Of a stretch of DNA of 43,825 bases, positions 33,173 to 43,825 are shown one piece after another. Under the pieces are notes generated by a model. It was not told the origin of the DNA. It was given only the letters and a program-made list of their open reading frames with translations, and did no database searches. This DNA comes from Actinomyces bouchesdurhonensis (lineage in GTDB: Bacteria > Actinomycetota > Actinomycetes > Actinomycetales > Actinomycetaceae). Each line of letters opens with the position of its first letter. Within the stretch, counting starts at the first letter, position 1. Location: assembly GCF_900128465.1 (NCBI RefSeq), contig NZ_LT635868.1:60736-104560 (forward strand), given 5' to 3'. Made by a program: the position numbers and the translations under genes.

Positions 33173-33816
33173 TGAGCACCCAGCCCTACTTTGAGGCGGT
33201 CGCCCGCCAGATGCCCCAGGCCCGCTACGTGCTGCCCGACTTCGAGGAGCGCACGGCCTACGGTTTCCGTCGCCAGAACCCGTACACGAAGCTGTTTGAG
33301 GATCGCATCGTGTTCCTGGGTGTGCAGGTCGATGACGCGAGCGCCGACGACGTCATGGCGCAGCTGCTGGTTCTTGAGTCTCAGGACCCGGATTCGCTCA
33401 TCACCATGTACATCAACTCGCCTGGTGGTTCCTTCACGGCACTGACCGCCATCTATGACACGATGCAGTACATCAAGCCGCAGATTCAGACGGTGTGCCT
33501 GGGGCAGGCGGCGTCGGCGGCGGCCGTGCTGCTGGCTGCTGGTTCGCCTGGTAAGCGTCTGGCTCTGCCGAATGCTCGTGTCCTCATTCACCAGCCCGCG
33601 ATGGAGGGAATGCAAGGGCAGGCCTCGGACATTCAGATTGTCGCGGACGAGATCGACCGCATGCGCGCGTGGCTTGAAGACACTATTTCGGAGCATTCTG
33701 GCAAGCCGGTGGAGCAGGTGCGTCGCGACATTGAGCGTGACAAGATTCTTACCGCTCCTCAGGCCGCTGAATACGGTCTGATTGACCAGGTGTTGGAGTC
33801 TCGTAAGGCTCTGTGA
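33172..33816 (+). CDS. clpP2: ATP-dependent Clp protease proteolytic subunit 2
   Basis: A second ClpP subunit of 214 residues. The nucleophile is in [14 protein letters not shown], the His in RVLIHQP, and the conserved segment [20 protein letters not shown] is present. Its N-terminus is longer than that of ClpP1. The ATG shares bases with the clpP1 stop codon, and GGAGAG lies inside the clpP1 end, so translation is coupled. A long inverted repeat follows before clpX. Confidence 0.95.
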   Translation: MSTQPYFEAVARQMPQARYVLPDFEERTAYGFRRQNPYTKLFEDRIVFLGVQVDDASADDVMAQLLVLESQDPDSLITMYINSPGGSFTALTAIYDTMQYIKPQIQTVCLGQAASAAAVLLAAGSPGKRLALPNARVLIHQPAMEGMQGQASDIQIVADEIDRMRAWLEDTISEHSGKPVEQVRRDIERDKILTAPQAAEYGLIDQVLESRKAL

Positions 33817-33830
33817 CCCGTTCATCATGG

Positions 33831-33883
33831 ACGAGGCCGTGGCTGTCCCACGCGTAATTGTGTGGTGCGTGCCACGGCCTCGT
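33831..33883 (+). terminator. hairpin after clpP2, formed by an inverted pair of the dispersed core
   Basis: A 13-bp perfect stem (ACGAGGCCGTGGC with GCCACGGCCTCGT) and a 27-base loop, about 15 bases after the clpP2 stop. Confidence 0.55.
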
Positions 33884-34112
33884 TGCTGATAGAACAGACG
33901 ATGGTGTCTGACGAAAGGGGAGTGTGGGCCGACTCGGACAGGTGGTTTCGCCCCGAAAGATTGGTTTGTTTATCGAATGTGGTGATGTGTGACCATTTCA
34001 TAACGATGTGCGTGCCTGCGTGGAATTTTCCGCTCCGTGCATTAGTTTATTTTCTAGTAAGTGCGAAAGCGTCTCCGACCGAACGGAAAGCGCTCAACCA
34101 AGTGGAGGTCTC

Positions 34113-35372
34113 GTGGCTCGTCTGACTGATGGCGCGGAACTGCTCAAGTGCTCCTTCTGCGGCAAGAGCCAGAAGCAAGTGCGTAAGCTTATTGGTGGCT
34201 CCGGTGCGTATATCTGCGACGAGTGTATCGAGTTGTGTAACGAGATTATCGAGGAAGAACTCGGAGCTCAGCAGGCTTCGTCCTCGGCGACACCCCTGCC
34301 TAAGCCTCGTGAGATCAACGAATTCCTGAACACGTGGGTGATCGGCCAGGATCGAGCTAAGCGTGCTTTGTCCGTGGCCGTGTATAACCACTACAAGCGT
34401 GTGCGCTCGCGCGAGGCGGGCAACGCCGAGGACATGCTGGGCACCAAGTCCAACATTCTTCTCCTGGGTCCCACGGGCACGGGTAAGACGCACCTGGCGC
34501 GTTGCCTGGCCCGCCTCCTCGATGTGCCGTTTGCTATCGTGGATGCGACCGCCCTCACGGAGGCCGGGTATGTTGGCGAGGATGTGGAGAATATCCTCCT
34601 GCGCCTCATCCAAGAGGCCGATGGGGACATTAAGAAGGCCGAGAAGGGCATTATTTACGTCGACGAGATCGACAAGATTGGCCGCAAGGCTGAGAATGCC
34701 TCCATTACCCGCGACGTGTCGGGGGAGGGCGTGCAGCAGGCCCTGCTGAAAATTATTGAGGGGACGGTCGCGTCAGTACCGCCTACGGGTGGGCGCAAGC
34801 ACCCCCACCAGCAGTTCTTGGAAATTGACACATCCGGCATTCTGTTCATTGCGGCGGGGGCTTTCGCGGGCATCGAGGACATTGTGAAGGCGCGCTTGGG
34901 GCGTCGCTCCACAGGCTTTGGTTCCGAGCTGAAGAGTGCTTCGGAAATGGGTGACTTGTACGAGGCCGTGTCCGCCGAGGATCTGCACAAGTTCGGTATG
35001 ATTCCCGAGTTCATCGGCCGTCTGCCCATCCTGACCTCCACGAAGGAACTCACGGAGGAGGACCTGGTGCGAGTCCTCACTGAACCGTCGAACTCTCTGG
35101 TGCGCCAGTACCAGCACCTCTTTGAGCTTGACGACATGGACCTGGAGTTCACCCACGAGGCCCTCCTGGCAATCGCCGCGCGCGCGAACGAGCGCAAGAC
35201 CGGTGCGCGTGGCCTGTCCTCGATCATGGAGCAGACCCTGTCCGACCTCATGTTTGACCTGCCCAGCCGCGACGACGTCGCGCGCGTGGTCGTCACCCGC
35301 GACCTGGTGGAGGGTGTGGGCGAGGCCGAGCTGTACCCCGAACGCTCCTCGGAAGGTAAGCGCAGTGCCTGA
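34113..35372 (+). CDS. clpX: ATP-dependent Clp protease ATP-binding subunit ClpX
   Basis: AAA+ unfoldase of 419 residues that feeds proteins to ClpP. The N-terminal zinc finger has Cys13, Cys16, Cys35 and Cys38. Walker A reads [11 protein letters not shown] near residue 123 and Walker B reads [11 protein letters not shown] near residue 183. The sensor and IGF-type regions (EFIGRLPIL) follow. The GTG at 34113 is chosen because the family starts with [17 protein letters not shown] and GGAGG lies at 34104-34108. An in-frame ATG at 34008 would add 35 unrelated residues. Confidence 0.96.
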   Translation: MARLTDGAELLKCSFCGKSQKQVRKLIGGSGAYICDECIELCNEIIEEELGAQQASSSATPLPKPREINEFLNTWVIGQDRAKRALSVAVYNHYKRVRSREAGNAEDMLGTKSNILLLGPTGTGKTHLARCLARLLDVPFAIVDATALTEAGYVGEDVENILLRLIQEADGDIKKAEKGIIYVDEIDKIGRKAENASITRDVSGEGVQQALLKIIEGTVASVPPTGGRKHPHQQFLEIDTSGILFIAAGAFAGIEDIVKARLGRRSTGFGSELKSASEMGDLYEAVSAEDLHKFGMIPEFIGRLPILTSTKELTEEDLVRVLTEPSNSLVRQYQHLFELDDMDLEFTHEALLAIAARANERKTGARGLSSIMEQTLSDLMFDLPSRDDVARVVVTRDLVEGVGEAELYPERSSEGKRSA

Positions 35373-35419
35373 GTCTCGCCGCTAGACTGGTGTTAGTGGC
35401 GATGAACCAGGAGGGTCCC

Positions 35420-35776
35420 ATGCTGGGAAGTGACGAGGCCGGGGTGGCTGCATCAGCAGACCGCGCAGTAGGTGGTGTTCCCGCCGAGCTGGCGGAGGCG
35501 CGCGCAACGATCGACAACATCGACGCCGCCCTCGTGCACATTCTCGCCGAACGTTTCCGCTGTACTCAGCGTGTTGGCCACATCAAGGCGCGCCTGGACC
35601 TTCCTCCCGCCGACCCCGCCCGCGAAGCTCGCCAAGTGGAGCGCTTGCGTGCCCTTGCCGCCGCCTCCGGCCTTGACCCCGATTTCGCGGAGAAGTTCCT
35701 GGGTTTCATGGTCCGTGAGGTCATCCGTCACCATGAGGACATCAAGGCCGAATACGACGAGGCTTCGCGTCCCTGA
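35420..35776 (+). CDS. chorismate mutase, AroQ class
   Basis: A small all-helical chorismate mutase (118 residues) converting chorismate to prephenate for Phe/Tyr synthesis. Core motifs are ATIDNIDAALVHILAERF, CTQRVGHIKA and VREVIRHHEDIK. The ATG at 35420 has an excellent AGGAGGG at 35409-35414. Upstream ATG 35402 and GTG 35390 are possible, and a TAGACT -10 at 35383 could serve the former. The first 20 residues (GSDEAGVAASADRAVGG) form a non-conserved tail that contains a dispersed 13-mer. No allosteric or fused DAHP-synthase domain is present. Confidence 0.9.
   Translation: MLGSDEAGVAASADRAVGGVPAELAEARATIDNIDAALVHILAERFRCTQRVGHIKARLDLPPADPAREARQVERLRALAAASGLDPDFAEKFLGFMVREVIRHHEDIKAEYDEASRP
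35432..35444 (-). repeat. dispersed 13-mer copy inside the chorismate mutase N-tail
   Basis: GACGAGGCCGGGG, read as Asp-Glu-Ala-Gly in the unconserved N-terminal tail. Confidence 0.65.
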
Positions 35777-35796
35777 GTGTGGGTGGGCAAACCTTG

Positions 35797-35809
35797 CCCC
35801 GGCCTCGTC
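35797..35809 (+). repeat. dispersed 13-mer copy after the chorismate mutase gene
   Basis: Exact CCCCGGCCTCGTC, 21 bases after the stop codon. Confidence 0.7.
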
Positions 35810-35909
35810 CATCACACGGGCGGCGAGCCGGTGCGTTGGTTGCCCTGGGGACCCAGCCGGTCGGCTACACTGTCTCGCGTCGAACATCAGGTGTTGGGAA
35901 TAGGGAGTC

Positions 35910-36935
35910 ATGGTTAATCTAGGCGACATTGCCAAGGCGACGGGATTCTCGAAGGCCACCGTGTCTCGCGTCCTGTCGGGCGATCCGAGCTTCACCGCGA
36001 AAGAATCCACCCGACACCGAGTGATTCAGGTCGCCAACGAGCTCGGCTACGCGCTGCGCACATCCCGCTCCAGCATCCCCCTGACCATCGCCGTGCTCGA
36101 AAACTTCGACCCGTCCAACGGGCCCCAAGACTCCTACTTTTCCGACGTACGCGAGGCGCTGCGCGAACGAGCAGCCGAGAACATGATGTCTCTGACGTTC
36201 TTCCCGGACGTGCGCGCCCTGGTCGAGGCCGGGCAAGACTACTCCGGCTTCGTGTCCCTTGGCCCCGCGCCCCTGACGCGGGACAACCTGGAGGCGCTGC
36301 ACGAGGCGCTGCCCCACGGCGTGTTCATCGACATCAATCCCGCTCCCACGCTCTTCCACTCCGTGCGCCCCGACCTGCAACAGACCGTCATTGAAGCGAT
36401 CTATGCGCTGCGCGAGAGCGGCCGGGAGCGCATCGCGTTCATCGGTGGCGACGGGCACGTGATGGGCAGCCACGTGTTCGGCCAGGACCCGCGTACCGTC
36501 GCCTTTGACGAGTGGGCGCGCCTGCTGGCCATGCCCATCGAGGGTCTTGTCCGCGCCTCCGGTCCCTTCTCTGTGGACAACGGCCGACGCCAGGTCGACG
36601 AGCTGGTTGAGTCCCTGGGCGAGGACCTGCCCGACGCGATCCTGGTCGCCGCAGACTCCCTCGCCGTGGGCGTCCTCCAGGCGCTATCTGCGAGAGCGAT
36701 CCGCGTGCCCGATCAGGTCGCCGTCGTCTCCATCGACAACCTCGAGGTGTGCCAGTACACGGCTCCGCCGCTGAGCTCCTACGCGATAAAACCTTCCGAG
36801 CTGGCCGAGACGGCCCTCATGCTGCTGTCCGACTCGATCGTGGGGCGCTTCACGCACAAGCATCACGTGCTTCTATCGACTCAGCTGGTTGCGCGCCAGA
36901 GTTTCGTGCCCGCCACGGCCGAACCCGAGTCCTGA
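35910..36935 (+). CDS. LacI-family transcriptional regulator
   Basis: A 341-residue repressor-type protein. The N-terminal helix-turn-helix reads NLGDIAKATGFSKATVSRVLSG (in part) with hinge region TRHRVIQVANELGY, followed by a periplasmic-binding-like sugar sensor domain. The sensor contains IAFIGGDGHVMGS and PDQVAVVSIDNLEVCQYTAP, the latter like LacI/GalR proteins near galactosidase genes. It is convergent with the GH2 beta-galactosidase, with a shared terminator. Its target is inferred to be the lacZ/symporter divergent promoter at 40111-40228. Confidence 0.9.
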   Translation: MVNLGDIAKATGFSKATVSRVLSGDPSFTAKESTRHRVIQVANELGYALRTSRSSIPLTIAVLENFDPSNGPQDSYFSDVREALRERAAENMMSLTFFPDVRALVEAGQDYSGFVSLGPAPLTRDNLEALHEALPHGVFIDINPAPTLFHSVRPDLQQTVIEAIYALRESGRERIAFIGGDGHVMGSHVFGQDPRTVAFDEWARLLAMPIEGLVRASGPFSVDNGRRQVDELVESLGEDLPDAILVAADSLAVGVLQALSARAIRVPDQVAVVSIDNLEVCQYTAPPLSSYAIKPSELAETALMLLSDSIVGRFTHKHHVLLSTQLVARQSFVPATAEPES

Positions 36936-36972
36936 GCGCCGGGCAGAACTCGCGTCGAGGGCCAATAGGCAG

Positions 36973-37012
36973 CCGGCGGCGGCGCGGTGGGCACTCACCG
37001 CGCCGCCGCCGG
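36973..37012. terminator. bidirectional terminator between lacI-type and lacZ genes
   Basis: A perfect 17-bp GC-rich stem with a 6-base loop, followed by TTTC on the plus strand, between two convergent genes. Confidence 0.8.
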
Positions 37013-37019
37013 TTTCATC

Positions 37020-40150
<3,131 letters not shown>

Positions 40151-40177
40151 CTAAACTGTCTGTAATCAAGAACACTG

Positions 40178-40206
40178 TTGGGATACTCGGGTAAATATGT
40201 TAACTT
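40178..40206 (+). promoter_or_regulatory. candidate promoter of the GPH symporter
   Basis: TTGGGA, 17 bases, then TAACTT. The predicted start site falls near 40213. Confidence 0.4.
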
Positions 40207-40215
40207 AAAGGTGTC

Positions 40216-40228
40216 CAACTAAGAGTTG
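40216..40228. promoter_or_regulatory. inverted repeat at the symporter transcription start
   Basis: CAACT and AGTTG with a 3-base spacer sit directly after the predicted start site, a typical repressor position. Confidence 0.3.
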
Positions 40229-40246
40229 CTTCGAAGGAGAGGGACC

Positions 40247-41689
40247 ATGTCGCACGAACAGGGTGCACACAAGAGCTGGGTATCGCGCATCTGCTACGCG
40301 ATCGGCAATTTGGGACAGGCTGCGTACTACAACGCGCTGTCGACTTTCTTTGTCACGTACTACGCGGCGCAGACCCTGTTCCGCGACTATGAGGACTCTG
40401 AAGCGAAGGCGATGCTCGCCATCATTACGGCACTCGTCTTCATCATCCGCATCGCTGAGATCTTCATCGACCCGCTCCTGGGGAACCTGGTTGACAACAC
40501 GACCACGCGCTGGGGCCGCTTCAAGCCCTGGCAGGTGATCGGCGGCGTCGGCTCATCGATCCTGCTCTTCGCGATCTTCACCGGACTTTTTGGCCTGGTC
40601 AACGTCAACAAGGGTGTTTTCATCGTCGTCTTCATCATCGTCTTCGTGGTGCTCGACGTCCTGTACTCGCTGCGTGACATCTCCTACTGGGGCATGATCC
40701 CCGCCCTGTCCTCCTCCTCGGAAGAGCGAAGCGTCTATACCGCCCTGGGTACCTTCACCGGCTCGATCGGCTACAACGGTGTCACCGCCATCGTCGTCCC
40801 CGTCGTCGCGTTCTTCGGTGCCATCGCCGGAGCGGGCTCCGAGAGCCAGGAAGGCTGGAGCGGTTTTGGCGCGGTCATTGGAATCCTCGGTATCGTCACC
40901 TGCCTCGCCGTCGCATTCGGTACCCGCGAGGAGGAAAGCGTCCTGCGCGATCCGGGAGACAAGTCCAACCCGCTGCAGGCGTTCCAGGCGATCGGGCGTA
41001 ACGACCAGCTGCTGTGGGTGTCCCTGTCCTACGTCCTGTACTCCATCGCCAACGTCGCGACCACAGGCTTCATGATCTACCTCTTCAAGTTCGTGCTCAA
41101 AAAGCCTGACAACTACTCGGTTGTCGGCATCATCGCCTTCGTCGTTGGCCTGATTGTCACGCCCCTGTACCCAGCGATTAACCGCCGCGTGCCGCGTCGC
41201 TACCTTTACCTCGGCGGTATGGTGCTCATGGCTATCGCCTACATCTTGTTCATCCTCTTCTCCGCGAAATACCAGATCGTTTTCATCGCCCTGGTTCTCT
41301 TCTACCTGCCTGCCACTTGCATCCAGATGACGGCGATCCTGACCATTACTGACTCTGTCGAGTACGGCCAGCTCAAGACCGGCAAGCGCAACGAAGCCGT
41401 GACCCTGTCTGTCCGACCCATGCTGGACAAGATCGCCGGCGCCCTGTCCAACTCCATCGTCGGTTTTGTCGCCATTGCGGCCGCCATGACCAACGACGTC
41501 GATCCCGACCTACTGACCACCGCGAACATCGAGACCTTCAAGACTGCGGCCTTCTACGCGCCCCTCGGCGTCATCGTCCTATCCTTCCTGGTTTTCGCCT
41601 TCAAGGTCAGCCTGACGGAGAAGAAGCACGGCGAGATCGTCGAGAACCTCAAGCAGAACATGAGTCGCGCCGACATCACGGAGGGCTAA
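40247..41689 (+). CDS. GPH-family sugar:cation symporter, probable lactose/galactoside permease
   Basis: A 480-residue membrane transporter of the glycoside-pentoside-hexuronide family, with twelve predicted spans. Motifs are NLGQAAYYNALSTFF at the start, DPLLGNLVDNTTTRWGRFKPW between spans 2 and 3, and RDISYWGMIPALS. It lacks the C-terminal EIIA-like regulatory domain of streptococcal LacS. AAGGAG lies about eight bases before the ATG at 40247; an upstream frame start at 40226 is not needed. Its divergent pairing with lacZ makes lactose the likely substrate. Confidence 0.92.
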   Translation: MSHEQGAHKSWVSRICYAIGNLGQAAYYNALSTFFVTYYAAQTLFRDYEDSEAKAMLAIITALVFIIRIAEIFIDPLLGNLVDNTTTRWGRFKPWQVIGGVGSSILLFAIFTGLFGLVNVNKGVFIVVFIIVFVVLDVLYSLRDISYWGMIPALSSSSEERSVYTALGTFTGSIGYNGVTAIVVPVVAFFGAIAGAGSESQEGWSGFGAVIGILGIVTCLAVAFGTREEESVLRDPGDKSNPLQAFQAIGRNDQLLWVSLSYVLYSIANVATTGFMIYLFKFVLKKPDNYSVVGIIAFVVGLIVTPLYPAINRRVPRRYLYLGGMVLMAIAYILFILFSAKYQIVFIALVLFYLPATCIQMTAILTITDSVEYGQLKTGKRNEAVTLSVRPMLDKIAGALSNSIVGFVAIAAAMTNDVDPDLLTTANIETFKTAAFYAPLGVIVLSFLVFAFKVSLTEKKHGEIVENLKQNMSRADITEG

Positions 41690-41730
41690 GCTCTCGCGGT
41701 CCTGACAAGAGGCTTGTTGGGTGAGGAAAG

Positions 41731-41762
41731 GGGGCGGGGGACGCGCGGGCGTTCCCCGCCCC
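41731..41762 (+). terminator. terminator after the GPH symporter
   Basis: A 14-bp stem (GGGGCGGGGGACGC with GCGTTCCCCGCCCC, one G-U pair) and a 4-base loop, followed by GCTTTG. Confidence 0.75.
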
Positions 41763-41779
41763 GCTTTGTGTCAAGGATC

Positions 41780-41801
41780 GACGAGGCCGGAGCTGGCCTC
41801 G
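41780..41801 (+). repeat. core copy and imperfect inverted pair of the dispersed motif
   Basis: GACGAGGCC is followed after six bases by GGCCTCG, forming a short stem in the symporter-lipoprotein spacer. The rest of that 308-base spacer holds the terminator at 41731 and the direct repeat at 41913. Confidence 0.45.
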
Positions 41802-41912
41802 CTCTCACCATGCCCCACGCGAGGCTCAGCCCTGTGCGTACGCGGCCGCCACGGCCTCGTACCGGTGTTTCCAGGGTTGTCTGACGAAACTCTGCGCGCG
41901 CTCCCCGATAGT

Positions 41913-41947
41913 TTTCAGGTAGCTTTCAGGATAGAGGGCTGTAATCT
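41913..41947 (+). promoter_or_regulatory. candidate response-regulator box and promoter of the efflux cassette
   Basis: TTTCAGG occurs at 41913-41919 and 41924-41930, exactly 11 bases apart, each followed by a TAG-like extension. This is the spacing of OmpR/PhoB-type direct repeats. A -10-like TAATCT lies at 41942-41947, so the second half-site abuts the -35 position, as in class II activation. Confidence 0.5.
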
Positions 41948-41997
41948 AGGCAGGTAGTGAGAACCATTGCCGATAAGCATTCCTCAAGGAGTTTTCG

Positions 41998-42480
41998 ATG
42001 AAGAATTGCGCACAGACGCGCGCCCTTGCCGTCATTGCCATCACCCTGGCGGCGGCCCTCAGCGCCTGCGGATCGACCGGATCGTCTGGTTCGTCCACCT
42101 CGTCCACGTCCACGAAGAGCCCGAGCGCGGCGGCCACGAACGCCGCCAGCGGCGACCCGAACCTGGTGTTCGCCCAGTGCATGCGTGAGAAGGGCTTCGA
42201 CGTGCCCGACACGGGCCTGACGCCCGAGAACCTCAAGGACACGTCCGACGCCTTCAACTCGGCCCTCAACGAGTGCATGGACAAGGTATCCGGCATGACA
42301 GGCGACGACAGTGTCGTGAATGACCAGGCTGCGCGTGAGACGCTGGTGAAGGGGGCGGAGTGCTTGCGCGGCCTCGGCTATGACGTGAAGGACCCCGATG
42401 CTAGCGGTGGCATCAACCTGCAGGACATCCCCCAGGACGCGATCAACAAATGCTTCACTCAGACCGGAGCGGCCAAGTGA
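41998..42480 (+). CDS. small cysteine-containing lipoprotein of an efflux cassette
   Basis: A 160-residue exported protein. The signal peptide ends in lipobox ALSAC with the lipid Cys at residue 24, followed by a Ser/Thr-rich linker. A mature domain follows with four cysteines in FAQCMREKGFDVPDTG, NECMDKV, AECLRGLGYDVKDP and NKCFTQ. The two homologous halves (CMREKGFDVPD and CLRGLGYDVKD) suggest internal duplication. GGAG precedes the ATG. The stop overlaps the next gene's GTG. This small lipoprotein type is seen beside MacA/MacB-like systems in actinobacteria. Function unknown. Confidence 0.75.
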   Translation: MKNCAQTRALAVIAITLAAALSACGSTGSSGSSTSSTSTKSPSAAATNAASGDPNLVFAQCMREKGFDVPDTGLTPENLKDTSDAFNSALNECMDKVSGMTGDDSVVNDQAARETLVKGAECLRGLGYDVKDPDASGGINLQDIPQDAINKCFTQTGAAK

Positions 42481-43559
42481 GGACAGCGGGTTCGCCGTGT
42501 GCCTTCGTCGCAGCAGCACTGGTTGCCCTCTGCGCTCTGTCCCTGTCCGCGTGCTCGGGAGCCACAGCCAATTCCGATGCGCCGCAGTCCTTCGACGGTG
42601 CCACCGCGACGATCACGCGCGGCGACCTGGTGGGGGAGACAACCGTGCAGGGAAACTTGCGTTACGCGGATTCCTACGTGCAAAAGAGCTCCTTTGAGGG
42701 CGTCGTCACCGCCCTGCCCACGCCCGGCACGGCGCTGGGCCAGGGCGATCACGTCTACACGGTTGCCGGTGCCAACAGCTATCTGCTCCACGGGGCGATC
42801 CCCGCGTGGCGTGCATTCGGTGAAGGTATGAGTGATGGCCAGGATGTGACCCAGTTGGAGAACGCCCTGTCCGAACTCGGCTACTTCGAGGCGACCCCTA
42901 ACGCTCACTTCGATTGGTACACGACCGCGGCGATCAAGCGTTGGCAGAAGGCCCTCAACCTGCCCCAGGATGGCACCCTGCCCCTCGGCTCTGTCCTCTT
43001 CGCCCCCGAGGACCTGCGCGTCGGTGCGTTGAAATCTCGTGTGGGTGATACAGCGACGACGGAAACGGAACTGTTTGCGGTCTCGTCTTCACGCCAGATC
43101 ATCTCCGCTAACCTGAAGCTCTCCGACCAGGCTCTGGGTGTCGTCGGAAACTCAGTGACCATTCGCCTGCCCGGTTCTGCAACCTCCACGACCGGAACGA
43201 TCACCTCGGTGGAGCCGCCGACGGACAAGCCCGGCGACGCGTCGTCTAGTAATAGGGAAGCGTCGAAGGAACGCATCGTGCCAGTCACGATCACCCCGGA
43301 TGATCCGTCCGCCCTCGAAGGCTTGCAGGAGGCGTCTGTCTCCCTCGGATTTACTTCCGAGTCGCGCAAGGACGTCCTCTCCGTGCCCCTGGGTGCGCTC
43401 GTTGCGCTGACCTCAGAGCAGTTCGGCGTCGAGGTCGTTGACGAGGCCGGTGCTGTGACACGGGTTCCCGTCACCGTCGGCCTGTTCGCGGGCGACCGCG
43501 TCGAAGTGAGCGGCGACGACATCGCCGAAGGCCAGCGCGTGGTGGTACCCAACCGATGA
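42477..43559 (+). CDS. efflux adaptor-like lipoprotein with peptidoglycan-binding domain
   Basis: A 360-residue protein. The GTG at 42477 overlaps the preceding stop (GTGA) and has CGGAG upstream. A frame opening at 42450 is less likely. Lipobox LSAC gives a lipid Cys near residue 26. Then comes a short barrel-sandwich segment (TITRGDLVGETTVQGNL). A PG_binding_1 domain follows around residues 120-170 (DVTQLENALSELGYF, AIKRWQKALNL). The C-terminal beta-rich part has the membrane-fusion pattern VPLGALVAL and VTVGLFAGDRVEVSGDDIAEG. It probably anchors an ABC exporter to the cell wall. Confidence 0.82.
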   Translation: MRTAGSPCAFVAAALVALCALSLSACSGATANSDAPQSFDGATATITRGDLVGETTVQGNLRYADSYVQKSSFEGVVTALPTPGTALGQGDHVYTVAGANSYLLHGAIPAWRAFGEGMSDGQDVTQLENALSELGYFEATPNAHFDWYTTAAIKRWQKALNLPQDGTLPLGSVLFAPEDLRVGALKSRVGDTATTETELFAVSSSRQIISANLKLSDQALGVVGNSVTIRLPGSATSTTGTITSVEPPTDKPGDASSSNREASKERIVPVTITPDDPSALEGLQEASVSLGFTSESRKDVLSVPLGALVALTSEQFGVEVVDEAGAVTRVPVTVGLFAGDRVEVSGDDIAEGQRVVVPNR

Positions 43560-43825
43560 GCCACATCCTGGAATTGACCGACGTGCACCGGTCCTTTGGC
43601 TCACCGCCCGTGCACGCCTGCAACGGAGTATCCCTGAGCGTCGATGAGGGCGAGTTCGTCGCCATCGTCGGACCCTCGGGTTCCGGGAAATCGACTCTGC
43701 TGAACCTGATCGGAACGCTGGATAGACCCACCTCCGGGAGCGTGTGCATCGGCGGAACCGACGTGTCTTCGCTGCGCGACACTGAACTGTCCGGCGTGCG
43801 CTCCTCCCTCATCGGTTTCGTTTTC
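43556..43825 (+). CDS. ABC transporter ATP-binding protein, MacB/LolD type, partial
   Basis: The first 90 codons of an ATPase, cut by the window end. It begins MSHILELTDVHRSFGSP with Walker A GPSGSGKST near residues 39-47, then LLNLIGTLDRPTSG, typical of MacB/LolD ATPases. The ATG overlaps the adaptor stop by four bases (ATGA), giving a tightly coupled three-gene operon. A permease gene is expected just beyond the window. Exported substrate unknown; antimicrobial peptide or lipid-linked export is inferred from family. Confidence 0.93.
   Translation, partial: MSHILELTDVHRSFGSPPVHACNGVSLSVDEGEFVAIVGPSGSGKSTLLNLIGTLDRPTSGSVCIGGTDVSSLRDTELSGVRSSLIGFVF

Overview
The window is high-GC actinobacterial chromosome, most likely Actinomycetaceae of the Schaalia/Actinomyces type. 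This is an inference from codon use, an NdgR/LtbR-type regulator facing leuCD, the leuCD-murA-plsC-gpsA-ddl order, paired clpP genes upstream of clpX, and a secreted pullulanase ending in cell-wall/choline-binding repeats. No rRNA gene is present to fix the species.

Layout. 1-2490: C-terminally cut DUF3516 superfamily II helicase on the minus strand. 2767-8763: transport and salvage genes: AgcS-type alanine/glycine symporter, FAH-family protein, NCS1 purine/cytosine permease overlapping an unusual purine nucleoside phosphorylase, and a PatB/MalY-like lyase. 8895-10880: gltX followed by tRNA-Gln and two identical tRNA-Glu genes, the substrates of its synthetase. 11033-15109: very large exported pullulanase. 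15187-25395: leucine, cell-wall and phospholipid block (IclR regulator, leuC, leuD, murA, lipid kinase, plsC, AMIN-like lipoprotein, gpsA, ddl, ATP-grasp protein) ending at tRNA-His. 25640-26998: IS1249-like element. 27023-30255: zinc alcohol dehydrogenase, then a short AT-richer accessory islet with an Abi_2/AbiD-F-type abortive-infection gene, a duplicated scrap of the adh 3' end, and a gene-free repeat-rich stretch. 30256-35776: tRNA-Gly, tRNA-Pro, a small hypothetical gene, then tig-clpP1-clpP2-clpX and an AroQ chorismate mutase. 35910-41689: lactose locus (LacI regulator, convergent GH2 beta-galactosidase, divergent GPH symporter). 41998-43825: start of an efflux cassette (small lipoprotein, periplasmic-adaptor-like lipoprotein, MacB-type ATPase), cut by the window end.

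How genes work together. The permease and phosphorylase form a translationally coupled purine uptake/salvage pair. The lac genes form a compact regulon whose minus-strand promoter is bracketed by two identical candidate operator half-sites. The three-gene cassette at the right end is coupled by overlapping start/stop codons and is preceded by an 11-bp-phased direct repeat typical of OmpR/PhoB-type control.

The most unusual sequence-level signal is a dispersed 13-base word, CCCCGGCCTCGTC, found seven times exactly on either strand. Four copies lie in short spacers downstream of genes and three in apparently flexible parts of proteins. Its 9-base core recurs in further spacers, often as inverted pairs that form terminator-like hairpins. 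That arrangement resembles uptake-sequence or terminator-repeat systems of other bacteria, and I do not recognise it. The second point of interest is the Abi islet with its duplicated flanks and nearby quasi-palindromic 20-bp repeat array.
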